From Aurantiochytrium sp. KH105 (taxonomy: Eukaryota; Sar; Bigyra; Thraustochytrida; Thraustochytriidae), in assembly GCA_003116975.1 (NCBI GenBank), contig BGKB01000038.1, forward strand, positions 124,001 to 188,000: 64,000 nucleotides of DNA, in the 5' to 3' direction. A program made the translations under genes and the position numbers. Of this stretch, positions 17,458-26,300 are shown in pieces; within the stretch, counting starts at the first letter, position 1; each line of letters opens with the position of its first letter. The notes below the pieces were generated by a model, which worked only from the letters and a program-made list of their open reading frames with translations, made no database searches and was not told the DNA's origin.

Positions 17458-19643
17458 TCACTCTTGCATTAGGCCTAATGCATTCTGCGCGCTCGCGACA
17501 ACCCGCTCGTAGGTAAATACGCGACTCTTCCGACCTCGTCGAGGCTGGAATGTCTGCATTGAATCTTCCGAGGCCTCTTGCAAACCTGTTGCAGAAGCCT
17601 TGACACCTATAGACTGGTTTCGCTTTGCAGCACTCTTCACGGATTCACTACTCGGCCCCGATAGCGACCTTGTCGTGGTCTGCGGAGTCGCCGCATCATC
17701 ACTTGATGCCGCGCCACGCCCTGGGCGACCTGAAGATGCACTTCTCGATGCCATTTCGCCGCCTTGGTGAAAGTAAGTATGTGACGACGCGGAATGCTGA
17801 TGCTGGTGCTGGTCCCCAGCAGCTCGACGATGAGCTGCTGGGCGCCCACGACGTCGGCGAAGTGTCGATTCCGAAGAGGTGGCACTCGTACTCGATGAGT
17901 GAGGAAATGACGATATCATGTTTGCTTCGTTTTCCTCATCGTGCAAAGTACCATGAGACGCGCGGCCATTCTCATGAGTGAGCACCGGTGTCGGATGTGC
18001 CTTCTTCGATCCAGACTTTTCCATTTGCAACGATGCACGCGCGTCCTCTTCGCGAGAAGGCTCATCAGAGTCCCAGGCAGCAAAGTCGAAAGGTGGATCG
18101 TCAAAGCTAAAGACGCCACTTTTTTCTCCGTATGTTGCAAAACCGAGCCCCGTTGCAGTAGTGGCCGCTCTTTCATTCGAGTTCAAAGACACAAGAAAAG
18201 CTTCCCAAGCAACCTTGAGCACAATAAGAGACGCAAGCAACCCACAGAGGTAAAGCGCGTAAACGTCGAGGAAAAAGTGCTGATGCCACGGGAGTCCGCA
18301 ATCGACGGGAAGAAAGTGCGCAAAACTGTAATCAAGCGCGCGGGAAATCCATAGCGCCGCACGAGTTGTACCTCCTGCAACACGCAGCGCTTCGCCAAAA
18401 TGCCGTAGATTCGCCTCTTGGGACCCGCTGATTGCCAGACCAAGGGCACGGCGAACTTCTGTTGCTTCGAGATCACTTTGGGCCAAAACTATGCCAATCT
18501 TGCTCGAGCTTGCTCGAATAGCCACCTCGAGCTGTTCCGCAAGGATGGGTCGAACAATCAGCCCACGAATGTTTTCACATACCCCAGCGAGGTGCACGCA
18601 CGAGAGGTCACCACTTGTGAACATGATGGCGGCACTCATTTCCGCAGTGCCCGCCGCTTGTGGGGCGTACGCATCGCAAAAATGCTTGAGAGCTGTAATA
18701 CTCAGACAGCGCTCCCCAACTAGCGTCAATGATAGATTGTAGTGCGCGCAAGCCTCGACGAGGACAGCCATCTCCTCGTCAGAGTATGATCCGTGTAGAA
18801 TAAGTCTACCGGGCACACCAAAAGTCCGTGGCGCTGACCTTTTTCCAAATCCGTTGACCTGAGGCCCATGACAAGATGCATCTTCCGGCATGGGCGGAAG
18901 TACTGCCCCAATAAGTTGCTGCAGTGGGGGCATGGGTCTTGGCTCGTCGAGATACCCGAGCACGGAATCGCTCAGGACAAGACGCTCCTCACAGTAGCCC
19001 CCAGGCACCGCGATTGGGCCGAGACCCATGCCCTCTCGTACCTGCCTAAAGCTCTCATGTGCATATTTGGCGTCCTTGACGCGAGCGTGAAGCCGATACC
19101 ACAGGTTGCGCAATCGCGAGAGAATATGCATATTATTTGCGGCAAAATCTGCACCTGGAGTCCGCACAAAGGGGGGTGGATCATCAATGTCAGAGAGTGT
19201 CCAAGGATTGTGCACAACGAGTGCCGCCTTGCATAGTTCCGCAAATGTGAACCCTGACAGGGAAAAGCGATCTGTTACCACCAATGCCGGAAGATGGTTG
19301 CCACGTAAAGGCTGCGTACTCCGTATTCTTTTGCCGGTGCTCTCACCTTGATACGCGCGCAAGAGAGCAGTGGTTATAGGCCCCTCGAACGCAGCACGCA
19401 AATCTTCGCGGGAAAGGGCCCCAAGTCCTGTCGATCGCTCGAACGTGCAGTCGACGTGATGCAGCGAGCACCACTTTGTTTCTGCCATAGCGCGCCGCTT
19501 AGCGGGTGTGGATGGATGTGAATGGGATCTGGGCGATACGTGTCGTCGCAGCAAATGCCAGGATTCGAGTACTTTCTCGGGTTGTGGCACGCGTTCAAGC
19601 TGCAGGACATTTAGCTTTTGCAAAAGATGTTCTTTTCGAGGAC
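17458..19643 (-). CDS. Degenerate UDP-glycosyltransferase (UGT family), main exon
   Basis: UGTs transfer sugars from UDP-sugars in the ER lumen. This frame (about 725 residues) contains the UGT layout: an acceptor-side segment ALVVTDRFSLSGF, the interdomain linker, a donor-side domain, then the characteristic ending AALWISRALDY...PWHQHFFLDVYALYL followed by a membrane segment (CGLLASLIVLKVAWEAFL). The donor signature is lost: where families have THGG..S..E and later DQ, this protein has FTSGDLSCVHLAG and AEQ. After the membrane segment come about 240 Ser/Arg-rich residues instead of the usual 20-residue dilysine tail. No ATG opens the frame near its N-terminus, but a good acceptor (CTTTTTTCAG) precedes 19643, so an upstream exon is needed; see 20143-20268. 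Probably a host pseudoenzyme rather than a pseudogene because the frame is intact. Confidence 0.65.
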
Positions 19644-20142
19644 CTGAAAAAAGCTCTGGTACGAACCACGCTGGTGTTGCAAAGCGTACGGGAACATTGT
19701 ACGTTGATGCAAATTGGCTCGCGATTTCTCTGTGTGTTCACGTCTCATCGTCAGTCAGACATGTTACATTTCCGCTGCCGCATTTGCATTCCTTTGCATT
19801 GCGTTTGCGCCACGTGCGCAGAGTGCGTTTTCTCCCTGCGAGAAGCGCTCCGCTCCGTCATGCGCCAAAAGGAGCGTGGGCTCTTTCAAAGGACTCTAGA
19901 AGCAGGTATGCGGCGGCTGCACTACTCGCTCGCTTGCTCGCGGTTGCCAGGGACGAGCACGCCTCTCTTTCTCGTAAGAGAGAGAGAGAGAGAGAGCGAG
20001 TTTAGTGCGATCAAGCTGGGCTGCCCGGCCCCGTTGTCTGTGTGCGAGTCGGCAAGGACGAGCTTCGGCAAGAGAGATGCGCGACACATCAGCATGAACG
20101 ACGTGGAGACAGCCTCTGTCATCCTACGTCAGCGAGTATTAC

Positions 20143-20268
20143 TTACACCAAGGGGTCCGCGTGTCTGTGTACGGGCACAGAGACGAAGAGCACGTGCCGC
20201 GTCTGCGTCGCCGCGCACAGATATGCATGCCAGCTGAAAAGCACGAGGACCCAAAGAAGGGCCTCCAT
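20143..20268 (-). CDS. Probable signal-peptide first exon of the UGT-like gene
   Basis: From ATG 20268 the minus strand encodes a signal peptide (MEALLWVLVLFSWHAYLCAA) followed directly by RHVLFVSVPVHRHADPL, which matches the first beta strand and loop of UGTs (typical ILFVSVPGHGHLNPL). The frame stops at once, but over the last codons lies GTAAGT, a strong splice donor. Direct joining of this donor to the acceptor at 19643 is out of phase, so a further small exon between 20142 and 19644 or another splice site is expected; I could not place it. Confidence 0.5.
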   Translation of the reverse strand: MEALLWVLVLFSWHAYLCAATQTRHVLFVSVPVHRHADPLV

Positions 20269-20489
20269 GCTCGGTTGGGGTTTTGCCAGCAAGCTGGCGG
20301 GCAGTGCAAAGCAGAGCATAACAACGCCAAAACCCAAAGGAAATGAGGCAAACAAAAACGAGTTTTGGGGAAAATAGAAGGGAAAGAAAATATCATTGCA
20401 TTGTGCAAACGCTTTCATGAACGAATGTCGCGGCCGATCATGCGTCATACTTGGGCGCACGCAGACGAAACGAACCCGAATCTGTCAAC

Positions 20490-21638
20490 TTACTTGGGCA
20501 TGCCACCGCCGCCCATGCCGCCCATCATTTTCATCATGTTTGCCATGGCATTAGGGTCTTGCATCATCTGCTGTGCCATTTGCATCATCTGCGGGTTCTG
20601 CGACATCATTTGCTGCGCGGCTTGCATGAGGCCCGGGTTGTTCATGAGGCTACCAATGTCCGGCATGCCTCCAGCCCCTCCAGCGGCGTTGCGCATCTGC
20701 TCCATTACCGAGGGGTCCATTCCTTGCATCATGTTCGCAAGACCAGACATGTCGGGCATTCCGCCTGCTCCACCGGCGGGGCCACCCACCGCGCTGCCAC
20801 TGCCCGACGAAAGTTCGTCGAGAGTTCGCTGCGCGGCAGCATTACCTGGCTCAAGTTCGAGAGCACGCTTGGCAGACTTGCGTGCCTCCTCGGTCCTGCC
20901 GAGACGGAGAGCTGCTGTCGAAGCGCGGGCATGCGCACGAGCGTACGATGGATTCAAAGTCACTGCCAGCGTGCAATCTTCGAGGCAGCCCTCGAAGTTC
21001 TCAAGGTAAAGATATGCAGCCGCGCGGTTACCATAGTAAATGTGCGTGTTGCTTCCTGCCGGGGAAAGGTCGATGGCTTTGGAGTAAGACACGACAGCAC
21101 GATCGTACTCCTTGCTCTTGAGGAACTGGTTTCCTTCCTCCTTGAGCTTGTCGGCCTCCTGCTCGGCGTTCGTACCGGCTGCGCTGGCGTCACCCACCGC
21201 CGAAGCAGGAGTTTCTTGTGCGCCGCTTGCCTTGGAAGCGCTCTCGGCGCCACCAAACTTTTCCATGTACTTGGCCACAAGACGCTCGTACTTTTTCTTG
21301 TACTCGGGCGAGTCTTCTGCCGCGTCTCCGAAGTAGCCCTTCTCCTTGACGCGGGTCAGATAATTTTGAAATTTCGGCGAAGCTTCGATTGCCGGGTCTA
21401 CTGCGCTCGTGCTCTCCTGGACCTTTTGCAGGGTGACGCCAAGCTTCTCGCACCCAGCCTTGAAGGTCTTGAGCAGGTCTACTTCTTCGGATCCGCCTTG
21501 CTGCGCGCTCGACGTCTCGACGCCGAGCACCTTGCTCGCGACCTCGGCGACGGCGGACTTGGCGCCCTCATCGCTGCCGGCCGTCTGCTCGAGGTACTTG
21601 AGCACCGCCGTGCGCAGCTCCTGCTCGCCGTACTGCAT
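20490..21638 (-). CDS. SGTA: Small glutamine-rich TPR-containing co-chaperone (SGTA-like)
   Basis: Cytosolic co-chaperone that binds Hsp70/Hsp90 and hands tail-anchored or mislocalised proteins to the BAG6/GET pathway. From ATG 21638 (MQYGEQELR) the 382-residue protein has an N-terminal helical dimerisation region (residues 1-70), three TPR repeats at about 163-280 (ADKLKEEGNQFLKSKEYDRA, then NRAAAYLYLENFEGCLEDC, then RLGRTEEARKSAKRAL), and a Gly/Met/Gln-rich C-terminus with NPxMM repeats typical of SGTA and STI1-like hydrophobic-binding modules. An extra segment between the dimerisation domain and TPRs (FQNYLTRVKEKGYFG...EYKKKYERLVAKYMEKF) is longer than in animal SGTA. The frame continues upstream without an ATG, so 21638 is chosen. 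Confidence 0.88.
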   Translation of the reverse strand: MQYGEQELRTAVLKYLEQTAGSDEGAKSAVAEVASKVLGVETSSAQQGGSEEVDLLKTFKAGCEKLGVTLQKVQESTSAVDPAIEASPKFQNYLTRVKEKGYFGDAAEDSPEYKKKYERLVAKYMEKFGGAESASKASGAQETPASAVGDASAAGTNAEQEADKLKEEGNQFLKSKEYDRAVVSYSKAIDLSPAGSNTHIYYGNRAAAYLYLENFEGCLEDCTLAVTLNPSYARAHARASTAALRLGRTEEARKSAKRALELEPGNAAAQRTLDELSSGSGSAVGGPAGGAGGMPDMSGLANMMQGMDPSVMEQMRNAAGGAGGMPDIGSLMNNPGLMQAAQQMMSQNPQMMQMAQQMMQDPNAMANMMKMMGGMGGGGMPK

Positions 21639-21878
21639 GTTTCCGGCGTTGCTGTTTGGCCCGTCCCTCGCGCGTGCCCCGGTCTTGCGCGGCGCTCGCT
21701 GCTCGTGCGTCCTCCGTTTCCGACTTTGTTTCCAGAGTGCGACGGGCGGCAAAACAAGCAAAACAAGAAAAATAAAAGTTCGAGAAAACCAGTAAACCTA
21801 GTAGCAGTAGCGGCGGCAGCAGCAGCCAGCAGCAGCCAGGCACAAGCGACTTTCACGCGAAGAAGGCCACAGCCTCTA

Positions 21879-22244
21879 TCAACACTGGCCGCGTGTGATT
21901 GCCACCCACGCATGGTGACGATTCGTTCCAGAGCTATGCGTGTGAGGAGAGAGAGTTGACGAATCTTTTAGATTTGCCAGCTCATCGTAACAAACGGAGA
22001 GCGACAACATGGGGTTCAGGGCTGCCGCCTGCACTGCTGCTGCACGAAAAATTTCTCTCCTTGCACAGCGATCAGCTGCAGCATCAACCCGACCGAGGGC
22101 CTGGACGATGCGAAACTCTTCGCCTTGCCCTCTATACGTAATGTTCAACAGTTCCCACATACATGCCAGCAGTGCAGCCAGCACGACTTTGGAGGCACTG
22201 CCAAGCACGAGCAGAGCCAGCTGCTGCTTGCTGCTGCTTGCCAT
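21879..22244 (-). CDS. Hypothetical small protein with one membrane segment
   Basis: A 121-residue frame with ATG at 22244. It starts MASSSKQQLALLVLGSAS and has a hydrophobic stretch (residues 9-33) followed by a helical, charged segment (GEEFRIVQALGRVDAAADRC), then a Ser/Thr/His-rich end. Composition looks protein-like, unlike the surrounding low-complexity frames, and it sits on the strand of SGTA with a 240-base gap. I do not recognise a family. It could also be chance in a GC-rich region. Confidence 0.35.
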   Translation of the reverse strand: MASSSKQQLALLVLGSASKVVLAALLACMWELLNITYRGQGEEFRIVQALGRVDAAADRCARREIFRAAAVQAAALNPMLSLSVCYDELANLKDSSTLSPHTHSSGTNRHHAWVAITRGQC

Positions 22245-23339
22245 TGCTCGTTCACTTGCTTGCTTCGACTTGCTTGCTCTTCCTTTCGTGTCGCTGTTGC
22301 CACGGCATAGTAAAACCTAATCGACACGTCGCCGGCGTGGGACTTTTTGCAATAGCAAGCAGCAGCACTAACAAGGCTCCTCTGCACCGCGCCCCGCTGC
22401 CCCCTCTCGTTCCGGCCAGCGCCGAACGCAAGCAGGCGTGCGCGGTCTCCGGAGGGGCCACCGGGGGAGTCTCCGTGCACACGTGTCTTCTCGCACCGTC
22501 GTCGCGAGGTAGTAAAAGGCGGGAGAGCGGGAGAAGCAGAGGCAGGCAGACCTCGCTCGCGCCCTGGCCCGCGCCTGCGCCCGCGCCCTCGTCGCGGCGG
22601 CCCCAGGCGACGCACGCACGCACGCACGCACTTACGCGCGCGCGCGCGCACGCACGCGCGCGCGATTGCGCCGCTGCCGCGAGCCGTCGACGCCAAGAGC
22701 GGGCGAGCGAGCGAGCGAGCGAGCGAGCGGTCAGGCGTGTTTTTTGAAACGCGGCACGGGGGAGGACGCCGAAGCCTCTGCTCGAACTCGCGTGCAGACC
22801 TCGCGACGCCGAGGACGAGGAGGACGAGGACGAGGACGAGGACGCGCGCGCGAGAGTAGACGCACGGGACCAGCCCGGACGGGCCAAGCCCCTATCGCGT
22901 CGTCGCCCGGCGCAAGGGAGACCGACCGAGAAAGGCCAGGCTGATCGCACAGAAGTCGGAAAAGAGGACACGTCGAACTAAAGTTGAGGCCAGCACGCTC
23001 GCTCGCTTCTCGCAATCGACGAAGACGCGATCGTGGCAGTCGCGCAAGCTCGCGCAGGCCAAGAGGAGAAGAACAAAGGCCCTTGCGGAGATCTGACATC
23101 GTGCGAAGGATAGAAGGAAGGAGAGGACCGACAGAGGTGACGGGAGGGCTACCCATTTTTCTTGTTCCAGCTGGAATTTGCCCATCATCCATTCTTGGTA
23201 CTACGCAAAGCTAGCTAGCTAGCTAGCCAGCTAGATCGCTTTCTCTCTTGCTCTGCACTGCACTGCACTGCACTGCACTACACTGCGCATTGCGTGGAGT
23301 GAGAGATCAAGGGACAGCAATCAATCTACACGAGGCATC
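22245..23339. other. Promoter and leader region of the USP32-like gene
   Basis: No supported gene. The region contains CGCACG and GCGAGCGA repeats near 22610-22730, GACGAG repeats near 22805-22845, an AGCT repeat near 23210-23235 and a CACTG repeat near 23255-23280. Open frames here are low-complexity. Confidence 0.55.
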
Positions 23340-26300
23340 ATGGGTGGGACACATGGGCGAATCGTGTCGCCGGAGGAGGCGCGAAAACGGTTTACACCGC
23401 TCGAACTTAGGACACTTCGCAGCGGATTCGACAGACTGGCAAGTGCGTCTCCCCAACAAGGATTCAGCGAAATTGGCTTCATGACGTTCAAATCCCTGGT
23501 TCTCGCAGATTTTCCAGATTTCCCCGAGCCTCTTGCGCTCCGCATGTTTGGTGTTTTCGATGTGAACAGAAATCAGGCGCTCGATTGGAATGAGCTGCTT
23601 TGCGGTCTATGTATTCTCTGCCGCGGCAAGCACGAAGAACGGTTGCGCTTTCTTTTTCAGGTGTACGACGACGAAAGAACCGGCGCTCTCAGTCGCCATT
23701 CTCTTCTTCGATTTGCCGATTGCCTCGATGATCATCGCTTGAGCGACGACGAGCGCCGGTCTTCGTACGACCTCATCGACAAAGCCTTTGCTCGCACGCG
23801 AGGAACAAATGCGGAATGGGCTTCCCCGCTCACACTAGAAGCGTTCTCGCGAAGTATGGTGCAGTTCATGGATTCCCCGCTTGTGAGCTGGCCAACGCGC
23901 GTCGGGCAAAAGCTCCTGGGTCCTGTCTTCATGGCTGCTGCGCAGACCACTGTTTCAGATGTGGCCGAATGCGGGCCAATGAGCAAGCTCGGGCCACCGC
24001 TCCCTCCCCGACCGGATGAAGTTGAAAGTGCTATGATGCGCCAAGCAGCCCAAGGATATGGGCTCAACGCGCATCTGTCGCAGTCAACGGGCGGCCCCTT
24101 TGCAGATGCTAATCTCATACGACACCCTGCTTTTGTGCGTCAGCAGTCAAGTCGCGCACAGCTTGAAGAAGGAAGCACTTTCAAGCGCATGCATCGATCT
24201 CCCGATCGCGAGCTCCTTGTGCCGGGTGATGTCTGGTTTGTTGTGTCTGCAAGATGGTTTCGAGCGTGGCAGGCCTATAGCGGATACTCTCATGGGGAGG
24301 TCGATTTGATGTCGCTGCGGAGCAGCCGCCAACTTGAGCGGCCTGGACCAATCGATAATCGCGACATCGTTCGCGGACTTGAGCCCGAGCAAGACCCCAA
24401 CGATCCGCGAGACCTGGGCGAGCTCGAATTCTGCGTGCTGCGCCCCGAGCTTAACCACCAGCAGGACTTTGTGATATTGTGTCGTGATGCTTGGGAATTT
24501 CTTCACGGTACGTATGGGGGTGGACCCGTCCTCGCGCGCAAGGTCATTTCTGCCGAGACGCCTTTCGAGCGTGCTGAGATCGAACTTTTCCCCGTCTCGC
24601 TTCATGTGCGCTGCGTCGCCTTTTCCGGGGAAGCAGAGTCGGGCCTTGACACCACCTCTGATCGAGCCCATCTGGGCAGCTTCAACGCCGACAGACCGGC
24701 AAGAATCCAAGTTTCACGTCGGGCTACCGTGCGGGACATTGAGCGTGCCATCTTGGACCGTCTCATGGAACCCCGAGGACGCGCGCTATCCACGGATAGT
24801 CTTTACAGCACGCAGAGTGCTGCCGCGGAGGATGGTCTCGCGCAAAAGCGGGCTGCTTTGCAGAACCGTGACCGCTTCTCTGCCGAGTGTATGCGACTCT
24901 GGTGCATGGTGGATGATAGCCTCGAGTCGCTTTCGGCAACCTTTTCTGGACCCGAGGCGCGCCCTCTTCGCGGGCCGAACATCAATGCCAAGCTTCTGCA
25001 GGATCCCCAAGAAACTGTCGAGGAGGCGGACCTTGAAGATGACCAAACCATCATACTCGAACTTTGCAGCGCCGATGGAAGCTGGCCCCTAGCAAGCATC
25101 GAGACCCTGCGTTCGCTTCGGCCTCGGGATCCAAAGACCCAAATTGCTTCTGGGCCTCATATCAATGCGCGCGTGGTCATGCTGGGGGGTGGGCCTTCGC
25201 CTCACAACTCGCCAACCTCGCGCGCCTCGAGTGGTCTTCCTGCAATTGGTGCGCAGACTGCGCGCAGCAATGCGAAGACCCAGCTGGCGACACGACCTGT
25301 AGGAGGTCCCCCGTCGCCCGGCCGGCCGGCGCCCCAGGTGCTCGGAAACGTGGGCATGGCCAATCTCGGCAACACTTGCTTCATGTCCGCCTCGCTGCAG
25401 TGCCTTTTGCACACAGAGTCGTTGAAGCAGTACATTCTTGACGATGCCTACGTGTCGGATGTGAACACGACGCTCAGGGATAGCACGCACGGTCTCCTGG
25501 CTGACGCCTTTGCGGATCTCTTTCGTATCGCCTGGGGCGCCAATGGGCGAATTCCGGCTTCTATCGCTCCGCGCCGTTTCAAAAAGGAGCTTGGAAAGCA
25601 CGACCCTCGATTTCTCGGGGTGCAGCAGCAAGATGCACAGGAACTCTTGTCTTCTCTGCTTGATGGACTTGCGCAAGACCTTAATCGCATCAAGAGCAAA
25701 GCGTACGTGGAGCTCAAGGACTCGGACGGGCGGGCAGACCAAGAGGTAGCGCGAGAGTGGTGGATGGCGCACTTGCGTCGTGAACTGAGCATCGTCACAG
25801 CGTTGTTTTCAGGTCAGTTCAAGACCTTGTTGCGGTGCGACACGTGTGGGTATGAATCGGCGCGTTTCGAGCCTTTTTCGACGTTGTCGCTCCCGCTTCC
25901 AGAGTCACCCAAGCGGACGGTGATGGTCCATGTGGTGTTTGCCGACGCCTCGCGGCCGCCCCTTTTGGTCGCGATGCGTCTTCGCAAGGAAGGTAACTTT
26001 GGCGATGTGCGTCGCGCCTTGCTCGATCTTCAGCCCGGCACCACGGGCAGTGTCGTGCAGTCGATTCTACAAGGTCCTACTTCGAACACAGAGGATGAAA
26101 ACGCCGGCGAACGTGCGCCGCGAAACCTCGATTCGGAGCGCTTGGTCTTGGCATATGTGTTTGAACGTCAGATATTCAGCTTTGTACCCGACGCTCGTCC
26201 GTTGAAAACCCTGCGCGCGCGTGACCCTTTGTACGCGTTTGAGCTCCCTCATTTGCATCATGAAGACGGGTTTTCCGGCGCGGCGGTCAACTTCAAGGAG

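Noticed and set aside
20451-21959. A 502-residue plus-strand frame
   Set aside because: Antisense shadow of SGTA and its upstream region; the SGTA motifs decide the strand.
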